A program made the position numbers and the translations under genes. A stretch of 64,000 nt of DNA. It comes from Desulfosarcina sp. BuS5 (GTDB lineage Bacteria; Desulfobacterota; Desulfobacteria; Desulfobacterales; BuS5). Below the pieces are notes generated by a model, which worked only from the letters and a program-made list of their open reading frames with translations, had not been told where the DNA came from and searched no databases. Of this stretch, positions 55,254 to 63,971 are shown piece after piece; within the stretch, counting starts at the first letter, position 1; each line of letters opens with the position of its first letter. The stretch lies in the NCBI RefSeq assembly GCF_028752835.1, contig NZ_CP087952.1:1221041-1285040 (forward strand), in the 5' to 3' direction.

Positions 55254-55272
55254 AGTTTTACCTCCCAAGTAA

Positions 55273-55312
55273 ATGGTAATACCACTATAGTATTACCATT
55301 ATGCGTTTGCAA
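55273..55312 (-). promoter_or_regulatory. Promoter with overlapping perfect palindrome, AbrB/PIN module
   Basis: Minus strand: TTGCAA (55312-55307), 17-base spacer, TATAGT (55289-55284). A perfect inverted repeat ATGGTAATAC/GTATTACCAT (55273-55282 and 55290-55299) brackets the -10, the expected layout for autorepression. Confidence 0.75.
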
Positions 55313-55339
55313 TACTTTTTTTGACGGGTGCAATATGAA

Positions 55340-55420
55340 AAAGTTATTCGATTATCAGCCCTGAAAGGGCTATACATACCATCCCGGGGCAACGCCCTTG
55401 GATTATCTTGTATCTGCCGA
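55340..55420. repeat. Dispersed-type palindromic sequence
   Basis: AGCCCTGAAAGGGCT and CCCGGGGCAACGCCC are short stems of a kind widely scattered between genes in many bacteria; no gene is here. Confidence 0.5.
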
Positions 55421-55486
55421 ATAAGTATGCTATTTTTTGCACCTGACATGCAAAAATGGAAACAGTGATTTGTTTTTTTCAGGCTC

Positions 55487-56624
55487 CCAAGTAAAGTTTT
55501 TTTTTCTTCGGGCCAAGAGGAACAGGCAAATCAACCTGGCTTAAACAGCATTACCCCAGCGCCGAAACGATTGATCTTCTGGCTCCGGAGGTGTTCAGAG
55601 CTTATTCAGCAAGACCGGAACGATTACGCCAAGTGGTGGGCGGGACGGAGAGTAATAGAATAATTATTGATGAAGTACAAAAGGTTCCTGAACTCCTGGA
55701 TGTAGTGCATGAGCTTATTGAGGAAGGGAGAGGCCGTCAGTTTGTTCTCACCGGATCCAGCGCCAGGAAATTGAAAAGAACAGGTGTTGATCTTTTGGCC
55801 GGTCGTGCAATTGTAAAAACAATGCATCCCTTTATGGCTGCTGAGTTTGGAGAATCCTTTAGCCTGGCTGAAAGTCTGCGCATCGGGCTGGTGCCATTAA
55901 TTACCAGTTTTCCTGATCCACAGGTAACTCTATCCTCGTATGTCGCTCTTTATTTTATTTAAAAGAAGAAGTACAGATGGAAGGAGCTGTGCGTAATATT
56001 GGGGCATTCAGCAGATTTTTAGAAACAGTAAGCTTTTCTCATGGCAGCATATTGAATGTCTCGGAAGTGGCAAGGGAATGTCAGGTCAAACGAAAGACCG
56101 TTGACAACTATCTTGCCGTCCTTAATGACCTGTTGCTCTCTTTCCGGATCCCTGTTTTTTCCAGACGAGCCAAGCGCCGCCTTATTTCTCACCAAAAATT
56201 TTATTATTTTGACAGTGGCGCCTTCCGGTCTTTGCGGCCAACAGGCCCCCTGGACAGCCCTCAAGAAATTGACGGCGCAGCGCTTGAAGGCCTTGTTGCA
56301 CAGCACCTGAGAGCCTGGATTGCATACAGCAATATGAACTGCAGGCTCTATTACTGGCGCACAAAATCAGGTGTTGAGGTGGATTTTATACTTTATGGCC
56401 AGGATACCTTCCTGGCCATTGAGGTTAAAAATTCTGCCGGGATTAACAACAAAATGCTTAAGGGGTTGAATGCCTTTCTAAAAGATTATCCTGAGGCCAG
56501 GGGTCTCCTTCTCTACCGTGGCAATGAACGACTTTTAATAGATAATATCCTTTGCCTGCCCTGCGAGCAATTCTTGAAAAACCTGGTTGCGGGTCAAATA
56601 TTAATCACGGAATCCCTTTGTTGA
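55487..56624 (+). pseudogene. DUF4143 AAA ATPase, 5'-truncated and frameshifted
   Basis: The frame from the Walker A region (FFFFGPRGTGKSTWLKQ) through Walker B (RIIIDEVQKVPELLDVVHEL) and TGSSARKLKR is followed, in another frame from ~55960, by EGAVRNIGAFSRFLE, VKRKTVDNYLAVLNDLL and the DUF4143 tail (YWRTKSGVEVDFILYG, LAIEVKN). The shift is a 5-bp tandem duplication of TTTAT near 55950-55960. The start codon is missing and a TAA lies just before the Walker A. Family role is uncertain. Confidence 0.85.
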
Positions 56625-56636
56625 TTTGAATATTAT

Positions 56637-57071
56637 TTAGTACTTCTCCCATTCAAGGAAATCAGTGATGGAATTTAAAATTTTTTTAAAATCGACTAAA
56701 TGTTCCTGAAGTATTTTATATAATTGCTGATCATCGACTTCCCAATATAGGTTTACCAGACGGTTTCTGAACTTAGCCATGCTCCTAAGCGCATTCGAAA
56801 AGTCCGCGTCAATAGCGCCGGCCTCCGCCATTACTTTGAACGTATCAGCATAATTTTCAGGCATCCGATAACCATTACGGGCAATAATATGGTTGCACAT
56901 ATCGATAGTCGATTCAATCGCAACGATAAAATGATATTTCGAGCTTCCAATCTTGTCCTGATCGCCAAGAAAGTCTTTTTGAGACAGCTTCGATATTTCC
57001 CGAAGTCGAATAATGCTTTTTCTCAGCTCAGAGACTAATTTAAGGATAATATCCTGGTCAAACAGGGGCAT
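56637..57071 (-). CDS. HepT-like (DUF86, HEPN) protein with altered catalytic motif
   Basis: 144 residues with the DUF86 pattern (YHFIVAIESTIDMCNHIIAR, MPENYADTFKVMAEAGAID, FRNRLVNLYWEVDDQQLYKI). HEPN RNases of this type need R-x4-6-H; here Arg102-Asn103 are present but the His position is Asn107 (RNRLVN instead of RNRLVH). The toxin is therefore probably catalytically dead. The antitoxin MntA upstream is only a remnant. Confidence 0.85.
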   Translation of the reverse strand: MPLFDQDIILKLVSELRKSIIRLREISKLSQKDFLGDQDKIGSSKYHFIVAIESTIDMCNHIIARNGYRMPENYADTFKVMAEAGAIDADFSNALRSMAKFRNRLVNLYWEVDDQQLYKILQEHLVDFKKILNSITDFLEWEKY

Positions 57072-57245
57072 TGATTACCTCGTTTAGATACCGTTTTCTA
57101 AAAATAGAAAAATCGAAATACTGTTTTAAGACTTTTCCCGTAAATTCAGCCCGGAGATTAGGATCCTTGTCAATAATAACCTTACCATGCCGATTTAAAA
57201 AATGGTTCATGGCTTTAAGAACAATGCAATCTGAAGATTTGAAAG
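57058..57245 (-). pseudogene. MntA-type nucleotidyltransferase antitoxin, C-terminal remnant
   Basis: Minus-strand frame SSDCIVLKAMNHFLNRHGKV, IIDKDPNLRAEFTGKVLKQY, FDFSIFRKRYLNEVINAP to the TGA at 57058 matches the C-terminal half of MNT-domain proteins that precede HepT. The GSxxxGxxxxxSDxD active site is missing. Overlaps hepT by 14 bases as usual. Confidence 0.75.
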
Positions 57246-57333
57246 ATATTCAAAGTATTTGCAAATTTTTTTCCTATCTTTTTTTGGCATCTTTCAATTT
57301 TGGTTTACACATTTTAAATGTTGCTTTTCGCCT

Positions 57334-57396
57334 GGTTCCCATGCTCCAGCGTGGGAACCCATATGGTATGCGTTCCCATGCTGGAGCGTGGGAACG
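57334..57396. repeat. Pair of 26-bp palindromes
   Basis: GGTTCCCATGCTCCAGCG...GGGAACC (57334-57359) and CGTTCCCATGCTGGAGCG...GGGAACG (57371-57396), separated by a CATATGG centre so the pair can also fold as one longer hairpin. It belongs to the same general type as the 33-bp insertion at 5676. Confidence 0.8.
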
Positions 57397-57473
57397 AGAA
57401 AACTACTTTTGAAGTGATATGAAGGACTATACTATTATAACATCTGCAAGGTGTGCGGAAAAAGGTAAGGGCT

Positions 57474-57621
57474 CGCGCAAAAATAATTTTACATCTTAAG
57501 CGTCGATGCATCCTGCCTGACTGCGTTACGAAAGCGTATGAATATCTTGATATTCCTACGCTTTCTCGCCTTGCCGGCCAGGCGCCTCAACACTTAAAAT
57601 TGCGAATTTATTTTTGTGCGA
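57474..57621. repeat. 148-bp long hairpin element
   Basis: Outer arms GCGCAAAAATAATTTT and AATTTATTTTTGTGCG and an inner stem AAAGCGTATGAATATC/GATATTCCTACGCTTT make a near-continuous hairpin. One arm recurs at 22448-22510. No gene is present. Confidence 0.78.
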
Positions 57622-57748
57622 ACCCTAAGAAATTGATTGACAACTGTGGGGGAGGTTTGAGATATTTTAAAAAAATACAATTGAATAGCAACTCGTAACA
57701 TCGTCCCCCCATTATGGAAAACTATGTTTATTATGTGAGGACAAAATC

Positions 57749-57976
57749 ATGTATGCGGAACGTTTGATACTTGAAACAGACCAGTCCGGTACCCTGAAGC
57801 ATGTACCGAAACTTCCACCCAACAAACAACTGGAGATCATCCTCCTGGTGCTTGACGATGCGCGGGGGGGGCAGCCCATGCGTCGTAGCCCCCATCCGGA
57901 TATCGCCGGCAAAACACGCATCCTTGGCGACATTATCAGCAGTATTCCTGAAGATGATTGGGATTTGCCCAAGTGA
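57749..57976 (+). CDS. Antitoxin preceding a PIN toxin
   Basis: 75 residues: AERLILETDQSGTLKHVPKL, PPNKQLEIILLVLDD, ending EDDWDLPK. Short proteins of this type are encoded directly before PIN toxins of the LDTHIWLWW class. The stop overlaps the toxin GTG by four bases. Confidence 0.72.
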   Translation: MYAERLILETDQSGTLKHVPKLPPNKQLEIILLVLDDARGGQPMRRSPHPDIAGKTRILGDIISSIPEDDWDLPK

Positions 57977-58362
57977 TTATCCTGGATACTCATATATGGC
58001 TCTGGTGGGTTAACAGCGACGTTGCTGCGCTCGGGGCCAATCGAAAAGAGTTGATTGAGGCTGGTAATGCAGTAGCGGTTTCCGCAATCAGTTGTTTTGA
58101 AGTTGCCTGGCTTGAGCGTCATGGTCGCATCGTGCTACCTTGCGACAGGAGCGCTTGGTTCGAAAAGGCGTTGCATGGGTCTGGAATTATGCTTTTGCCC
58201 ATTACACCGCAGATTGCTGGTATGGCGGTTGACCTTCCCGAACATCACAGTGACCCACAAGACAGAATTATCATTGCGACTGCACTGGCCCATGAGGGAC
58301 GGCTGATGTCAGTGGATCGTAAATTTCCACTTTATGAAGAACTCGCGCGTCGTTTGCTGTGA
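57973..58362 (+). CDS. PIN-domain toxin (LDTHIWLWW class)
   Basis: 129 residues from the GTG at 57973 (GTGA overlap). VIILDTHIWLWWVNSDVAAL, VSAISCFEVAWLERHGRI, DLPEHHSDPQDRIIIATALA, RLMSVDRKFPLYEEL: all four PIN acidic positions are present. It is the intact counterpart of the class found at 26254 and shows the stretch missing there. Confidence 0.87.
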   Translation: MIILDTHIWLWWVNSDVAALGANRKELIEAGNAVAVSAISCFEVAWLERHGRIVLPCDRSAWFEKALHGSGIMLLPITPQIAGMAVDLPEHHSDPQDRIIIATALAHEGRLMSVDRKFPLYEELARRLL

Positions 58363-58398
58363 TAATTGGGAACGTAGCCAATGAAAATAAAAAAAATC

Positions 58399-58628
58399 GT
58401 AACCGTTCACGGTTACAAGCGGCATAATTTTCTGTTTATAAATTGAATCTCAGGCCATCAACGTAAGGCGGGACAGCTATTTTGGTGGATTCGTCGCTTA
58501 CGCTCCTTAATCCACCCTACGGTTCAAGAGCAACGTAAGTTTGTAGGGTGGATTAAGCGAAGCGAATCCACCGAAACCTGCTGTATTTTTCAATCGTTAA
58601 CTGTGAACCTATAACCGTGAACGGTTAC
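58399..58628. repeat. Inverted-repeat element with nested palindromes
   Basis: Outer ends are GTAACCGTTCACGGTTAC (58399-58416) and a TAACCGTGAACGGTTAC match (58612-58628), each itself palindromic. Inside, GGTGGATTCG...TTAATCCACCCTAC and GTAGGGTGGATTAAGCG...GAATCCACC form a second inverted pair, a motif dispersed in many genomes. No gene. Confidence 0.72.
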
Positions 58629-58694
58629 AAAAAATCAAATGGTCTAAAAAAGGCAGAGCCTTGAGAACAGGCAGGGTTTCTGCATCTGAAATTG

Positions 58695-58892
58695 TCAGTT
58701 TAACGCCGGCTTTTCCTGTTCCTTAATCTCAGAAAATGCGGAATCAGGCATCTCCCTGTCTATTTTGCCGGTAAGATAAAAAGCTTCGTCAGCTTGCCTT
58801 GTGGAAATCTCGAAATGCCTCGATTCCAGGAAGCGTGTGACATTCGGCCTGGCGGCCTCATTGTCCACAATCACCCTTATTATTTCCGTTAC
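58695..58892 (-). pseudogene. Possible YedF/TusA-like remnant
   Basis: A minus-strand frame reads EIIRVIVDNEAARPNVTRFL, ESRHFEISTRQADEAFYLTG, ending at a TGA (58695). The VDNEAA-x-x-NV-x-RF segment resembles the TusA-like domain of selenium-metabolism protein YedF. The N-terminal CPxP cysteine region and any start are missing. Confidence 0.45.
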
Positions 58893-58950
58893 AAAAAATA
58901 GCTTGCAGTTAATTCTGCAAATCTATAGGAAATAAAACGAGGTATATAAA

Positions 58951-59838
58951 ATGAATTTCTGTCAACATAAAACAATTTATTACTGTTTGATTATTTTTAT
59001 TGCAATAATGCTGTCAAACAGATTAAACGCTGCTGAAAAACCATCAAAGCCTATACCCGTATTTGTCAGTATCCAGCCCCAGGCATATTTTGTTAAACGT
59101 ATAGGAGGCGACAGGGTCACTGTCGATGTGCTTCTCCAGGCCGGGAAGAACCCGGCAACTTATGCGCCCTCTCCGGCACAAATGTTAAAACTTGTAAAAG
59201 CAAGGGTATATTTTCGCATCGGTGTTCCATTTGAAAATTTTCTTGTTCCCAAGATTGCGAGCTCATCAGAGCATGTCCGGATTGTGGATACTCGAACAGG
59301 GATTAGGCTGAGAAGGATGGGGGGGGGCAACCATCATCAAGAAGGTGGAAATGACCCGCACATCTGGATGAGCCCTGTACTGGTAAAGATACAGGCTGAA
59401 ACAATATATAAAACACTTGTGTCCCTCGACCCGGAGGGCAGGGTAGAATATGTAAAAGGTTTGAACTCGTTTTTATGTGATCTTGATGAATTACATAAAA
59501 AAATTTCTCAAGCTCTTGCAAATGTAAAGGGGAAATCAATTTTTGTTTTCCACCCGGCCTTTGGATATTTCGCCGATACTTACGGCATAAGGCAGCTTGC
59601 TGTTGAAATGGAAGGAAAAGCACCCAAAGGAAAAAATCTATCTATATTTATCAAAAAGGCAAAAAAGGAAAGAGTGCATGTGATATTTGTACAACCGGAG
59701 TTTGACCATAATGCCGCCTCAAAAATTGCCGGTGCAATAGGCGGCGTTGTGGTTTCGATTGACCCGCTTGCCATGGATTATATAAAAAACCTGGAAGATA
59801 TGGCAGATAAGGTTTATGGGGCTTTAAAGAGTAGATAA
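58951..59838 (+). CDS. Zinc/manganese ABC transporter substrate-binding protein (ZnuA-like)
   Basis: 295 residues with a signal-like N-terminus (YCLIIFIAIMLSNRLNAAE). Family features: FVSIQPQAYFVKRIGGDRV, a His-rich loop (GGGNHHQEGGNDPHIWMSP), FHPAFGYFADTYG and FVQPEFDH. The usual first metal ligand PHxYEP reads NPATYAPSP, so one His is missing. No permease or ATPase genes follow, so it stands alone. Its stop lies within the first of three 15-bp tandem repeats. Confidence 0.88.
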   Translation: MNFCQHKTIYYCLIIFIAIMLSNRLNAAEKPSKPIPVFVSIQPQAYFVKRIGGDRVTVDVLLQAGKNPATYAPSPAQMLKLVKARVYFRIGVPFENFLVPKIASSSEHVRIVDTRTGIRLRRMGGGNHHQEGGNDPHIWMSPVLVKIQAETIYKTLVSLDPEGRVEYVKGLNSFLCDLDELHKKISQALANVKGKSIFVFHPAFGYFADTYGIRQLAVEMEGKAPKGKNLSIFIKKAKKERVHVIFVQPEFDHNAASKIAGAIGGVVVSIDPLAMDYIKNLEDMADKVYGALKSR

Positions 59839-59873
59839 TCAGGGAGTAGATAATCAGGGAGTAGATAATCAGG
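59829..59873. repeat. Three 15-bp tandem repeats over the znuA-like stop codon
   Basis: GAGTAGATAATCAGG three times in a row; each unit carries TAA in the gene's frame, so repeat number does not change the protein. Confidence 0.92.
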
Positions 59874-59901
59874 CTGAATGAAGTTCAGCAAAGGATATTA
59901 T

Positions 59902-60477
59902 CTATTTATTCGTATGGTTGTTAAGCGTGATACTCTGTAATATTTTAGACCCGATGGCAATATAGTGAAGTCCCGAAGTTACCGTTAAAATGGCAGTAAG
60001 CCAGTATATTAAATTGCGAACCAGATATGCTTTTGTGAAATCAGGATCAAGCAGGATGAAAAAAATTGTGGACAGCTGAGCTGCGGTTGTACACTTGCTG
60101 ACGAGCGTCGGTTTGATTGGTGTCTTGATATCAAGGACGGTAAGAATCGCAATGCCTAACAGGATTAATATATCACGACTTATAACAATGACCGCCATCC
60201 AGCCCGGCAGGATTTTAATCACAGCTAAAGAAACAAAGGCAGAGGTTAAAAGAATTTTATCAGCTATTGGATCAAGGTAGGCTCCAAGGTATGTCTGCTG
60301 GTTAAAAAATCTTGCAAGGAAACCATCCAGGCCGTCACTTATACCTGCTATTGTAAAAACAATAAGCGCGCTTGATAATCTGTTTTTTGTTATGAATATA
60401 ATGAAAACAGGTACAAGGAGTATTCTGATTACAGTTATCAGGTTGGGGATATTAATAGTAGCGTTAGTTTTTTTCAA
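59902..60477 (-). CDS. pgsA: CDP-diacylglycerol-glycerol-3-phosphate 3-phosphatidyltransferase
   Basis: 191 residues, membrane protein with the CDP-alcohol transferase motif D-G-x2-A-R-x8-G-x3-D-x3-D (SDGLDGFLARFF...GAYLDPIADK). It makes phosphatidylglycerophosphate for PG and cardiolipin. Fourteen bases after the upstream minus-strand gene, so probably one transcript with it. Confidence 0.92.
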   Translation of the reverse strand: MKKTNATINIPNLITVIRILLVPVFIIFITKNRLSSALIVFTIAGISDGLDGFLARFFNQQTYLGAYLDPIADKILLTSAFVSLAVIKILPGWMAVIVISRDILILLGIAILTVLDIKTPIKPTLVSKCTTAAQLSTIFFILLDPDFTKAYLVRNLIYWLTAILTVTSGLHYIAIGSKILQSITLNNHTNK

Positions 60478-60491
60478 TGCAATAGTATGGT

Positions 60492-61694
60492 TTAACCAGG
60501 AATCAGTTCAAGTTTTAAATAGTTTTCAGATACTTTATCGATACTTATACCGAACATGACAAATGTTTTCAACATAAGAGCATCAGCAAGCTCCCTTGCG
60601 CTGCCTTGAAACAACACCATAATTGTTGTCTCGCCGGGTCTGATAAGCTTTGTTTGTACATTTTTTACTCCGGGTATGGTCTCTAAAGTTTTTCGAAACA
60701 TTACAAAATTGGAAAGATCATCTGTCCCCTGCACAAGAATTTCCAGCACTTCAGCCTCTTTCTTATCCTGCAAGGCGGCAATGATTTGAACTGAAAGCTC
60801 CTTCGCCGCAAGCTGTCCTGCATGGGAAAGTGCTTTTTCAGCCCCTTTGGTTTCATTAGAATCGACTGCAGCAGCAGCCTTTTTGATTGCAGCAATCTCA
60901 GCCCCGGTATCTGTGCGTAAAATACGTGCACTAATAATACCTTTGAATGATCTGATGTTTGAGCCCATGATATTTATTGTTTTGCCGGCAACAGCATTTC
61001 CGATAACAACGATATCGGCATTTAAAAGAATTCCTATGTTCACAGCCTCTATATCACTAAGGTTCATTGGATAAGCAATTGTATCCCCATCCAGTGACGG
61101 CATCCTGATCCCGTGTTTTATAACAGGAAAGCCCTTATCAGCCATGGTTGCCGCCATTGCTTTCTCCACTGTCGATTCAAAAAAAAGCATGCCGCGGCCC
61201 CACCAGTATTTGGGAATGGGATCATTTATATTTTGTTCTGTTACAAGAAATAATATTTTGGGAAGAGGCGCTTTGCCAAGCAGTATCCCCTCCTCGACAA
61301 GTCTTTTTTCAACTCTGTCGACGGATACATTGGCCTGAACCATTACCCTGTATCTGTTTCCTGAAGAGACCTCGGCAAATACCTTGTAGTCAGTGATATA
61401 CCGGTCTGTATGCCCATAAAATATTTCATTCAACTTTTGAAAATTATGGATCAACAAATCCCTTGATATTATTTCTGACAGCACTACTTCTAAAGCGGAA
61501 ACCAAACTGTCGGCAATGGCCTGTTCCCTGGATTTGGAAATATTTTCATCACAGGCTCTCCCGGTTCCGATAACATCAACGGTAGCTGTTCGCAAAGCTT
61601 CCGCAGGAGCTGCCAGCGTTAAAAATAGGCCGCATAATATTATTACAGCCAGTCTTATTTTATGCTTTTCTATCCATTGCATAATCGGCAACAT
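60492..61694 (-). CDS. Exported protein with FlgT-N-like domain
   Basis: 400 residues (388 if the second ATG is used... MQWIEKHKI), with a signal peptide ending APAEA. The stretch CDENISKSREQAIADSLVSA, ISRDLLIHNFQKLNEIFYGH, YITDYKVFAEVSSGNRYRVM, VQANVSVDRVEKRL resembles the N-terminal domain of flagellar assembly protein T. The rest is unassigned. No flagellar genes are near, so a general envelope role is as likely. Overlaps the polyprenyl synthase gene by up to 35 bases. Confidence 0.65.
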   Translation of the reverse strand: MLPIMQWIEKHKIRLAVIILCGLFLTLAAPAEALRTATVDVIGTGRACDENISKSREQAIADSLVSALEVVLSEIISRDLLIHNFQKLNEIFYGHTDRYITDYKVFAEVSSGNRYRVMVQANVSVDRVEKRLVEEGILLGKAPLPKILFLVTEQNINDPIPKYWWGRGMLFFESTVEKAMAATMADKGFPVIKHGIRMPSLDGDTIAYPMNLSDIEAVNIGILLNADIVVIGNAVAGKTINIMGSNIRSFKGIISARILRTDTGAEIAAIKKAAAAVDSNETKGAEKALSHAGQLAAKELSVQIIAALQDKKEAEVLEILVQGTDDLSNFVMFRKTLETIPGVKNVQTKLIRPGETTIMVLFQGSARELADALMLKTFVMFGISIDKVSENYLKLELIPG

Positions 61695-62640
61695 TCAACA
61701 GGGTCTCCTTAGTTTTCGAAGGTGTAAAAATATCAAGGGAATTTTTTGCTTTTTCAACATACTCCGACGTCAGTTTTTGGGTATAGGAAAGGCCTTGATA
61801 CTTTTTTAATAAGTCTATTAATTTATTGAAATCATCATCGTTAAAATTTTTATTTATGATTATTTTTTCTATAAACCTGCGGTCTTCCGAATCGGTTTTA
61901 TCTAAAGCATAAATAACAGGCAGTGTTAATTTTCCTTCCCGGATGTCTGCCCCTGTCTTTTTCCCAAGGAGTTTTGAATCAGAAGTGTAATCAAGAAGGT
62001 CGTCAGCCATCTGAAAAGCAATGCCGAGATTCATTCCATATGATGCAAGGGCGGCTTCCTTATCCTTTGCGGCGCCGGCAATAAGTGCGCCTGTTTTACA
62101 TGCCCCCCGGAACAATACGGCTGTTTTGCATTTTATAATCTTCATATATTCCTTTTTCGAAAGATCTAAGCGTTCTTTGTTCATTAGCTGAAAAATTTCC
62201 CCCTGGGACATATATTCCGTAATTTCAGCAAGAACCTCGACAATTGCGGATATCCCTGTTTTTGCAGCTATGGAGAGTGAACGCGCCAGGAGAAAATCGC
62301 CTGTAAGCACAGCGGCTGAATTACCCCAGATTGAATTTGCAACAGGTTTGCCCCGTCGTATTGAAGCGCCGTCAATAAGGTCGTCATGTAAAAGTGATGC
62401 AGTATGCAGATACTCAAACATTGAGGAAAGGGTCGCATAATTTTTTTTTATATTACCACAGATTCCGGCCGACAGAATCATCAGGAGGGGTCTTAATCTT
62501 TTACCCCCCGCAAAGAGAATATGGCCGGCAATGTCTGAAACCAGGTCGAAATGGGGATTTAAATTAATCCTGACGGCTGTTTCAATATCGGCAATCAGGC
62601 CTTCAGTTTCAGATATTATCTTTTCTTTAAGGCTGTTCAT
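61660..62640 (-). CDS. ispB: Polyprenyl diphosphate synthase
   Basis: 326 residues with both aspartate-rich motifs: LLHDDLIDGASIRRGKP (first DDxxD) and QMADDLLDYTSD (second). This is an all-trans prenyl chain-elongating enzyme, probably for the quinone side chain (octaprenyl type by similarity); chain length cannot be read off. It starts within the stop of rimO (ATGA). Confidence 0.9.
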   Translation of the reverse strand: MNSLKEKIISETEGLIADIETAVRINLNPHFDLVSDIAGHILFAGGKRLRPLLMILSAGICGNIKKNYATLSSMFEYLHTASLLHDDLIDGASIRRGKPVANSIWGNSAAVLTGDFLLARSLSIAAKTGISAIVEVLAEITEYMSQGEIFQLMNKERLDLSKKEYMKIIKCKTAVLFRGACKTGALIAGAAKDKEAALASYGMNLGIAFQMADDLLDYTSDSKLLGKKTGADIREGKLTLPVIYALDKTDSEDRRFIEKIIINKNFNDDDFNKLIDLLKKYQGLSYTQKLTSEYVEKAKNSLDIFTPSKTKETLLNVADYAMDRKA

Positions 62641-63971
62641 ATAGCCTCACCTGTAAGATCATATTCATTGGTCCCTGTAATCCTTACCATGGCAAAATCT
62701 TCGGCATGATGGTCGCGGTCGCCTGCGGAGATATTCGAATTGACATATGTTATGCCGTCTACTTCCGGAGCCTGGAAAAAGGTGCGCCCCTTAAAATTAT
62801 CCCTGGTTAATTCTTCTTCCAGCAGTATTTTGTAAATTTTGTCTATATGCATCCGGTTATTTTCAAGAGATATTTCCGCCTGGCTTGACATCAGTCTGTC
62901 ATACCGTTTTTTTGACTTTTCCTTATTGATATGATCAGGCAGTCTGTGAGAAGAAATATCCTCTGAATCCGAGTATATAAAAGCGCCCAAATTGGTAAAA
63001 CGGATTTCCTGGATAAAACTTAAAAGCTCCTGGAAATCCCGGTCCGTTTCACCGGGAAAACCCGTCATAACCGTTGTCCTGAGAGCCGCCTGGGGATCTA
63101 TCAGCCTTATGCTTTCAAAAAGTTTATACAAATCATCACGAGTATATTGTCTACCCATCCTTTTCAGCACTGCATTGCTCGCATGCTGAATCGGTATATC
63201 ATAATAAGAACAAATATTGTCATGTCGTGATATGGTGTTTATCAAAGTCTCATTAATGCTCTCCGGGTGAGAATACAAAACCCTGATCCATATATCATCA
63301 GATATTTTTGATAATTCTTCGAGCAGTTTTGCCAGGTTATCACAGGATGTCAAATCCCTGCCATAGTCGGTTGTTTCCTGGGCCACCAGCAGTATTTCTT
63401 TTACTCCGGCAGATATTAAGCTATCCGCTTCCGCGAGGATATCTGTTATTGAGCGGCTTTTTTGTTTACCACGCAATTTTGGTATTATGCAATAAGTACA
63501 CTTTTTATCGCAACCCTCTGCTATTTTAATATAGGCCATGTGGGAAGTGCTAAGATACCTTGAATCATCCCAATTCTGCAGCGGGAGTAAATCAGGCCGC
63601 GGCAAATGACAGGAACCCGGGGCAAGAGATCCGGCAATCGCTTCCAATATTTTATCAAAAGCGCCGGTTCCCAGGAAAATATCGACTTCAGGCAGAGCCT
63701 CCGTAATTTTTTCTCTAAATCGTTCCGGCAGGCATCCGGCTGCAATAAGCTTTTTACATTTCCCTGTTTGCTTAAATTCTGCAAGCTCAAGAATGGTATC
63801 TATAGATTCATTAATAGCAGATTCAATAAAGCTGCAAGTATTTATTATTATTGTGTCAGCTTCTCCAGGATGCTCAGTTAATACAAAACCGGATTTCAAG
63901 AGTTTTCCGAGCATAAGCTCGGTGTCAACCAGGTTTTTTGCGCAGCCTAAATTGGTGATATGCAGCTTCAA
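62637..63971 (-). CDS. rimO: Ribosomal protein S12 methylthiotransferase
   Basis: 444 residues: UPF0004 domain with NLGCAKNLVDTELM, NTCSFIESA and AAGCLPER (three cluster cysteines), radical-SAM motif CDKKCTYCIIPKLRGKQKSR, and a C-terminal TRAM domain. RimO adds a methylthio group to an aspartate of S12. NLGCAKNxVD and RLPDHI-type features distinguish it from MiaB. Confidence 0.95.
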   Translation of the reverse strand: MKLHITNLGCAKNLVDTELMLGKLLKSGFVLTEHPGEADTIIINTCSFIESAINESIDTILELAEFKQTGKCKKLIAAGCLPERFREKITEALPEVDIFLGTGAFDKILEAIAGSLAPGSCHLPRPDLLPLQNWDDSRYLSTSHMAYIKIAEGCDKKCTYCIIPKLRGKQKSRSITDILAEADSLISAGVKEILLVAQETTDYGRDLTSCDNLAKLLEELSKISDDIWIRVLYSHPESINETLINTISRHDNICSYYDIPIQHASNAVLKRMGRQYTRDDLYKLFESIRLIDPQAALRTTVMTGFPGETDRDFQELLSFIQEIRFTNLGAFIYSDSEDISSHRLPDHINKEKSKKRYDRLMSSQAEISLENNRMHIDKIYKILLEEELTRDNFKGRTFFQAPEVDGITYVNSNISAGDRDHHAEDFAMVRITGTNEYDLTGEAI

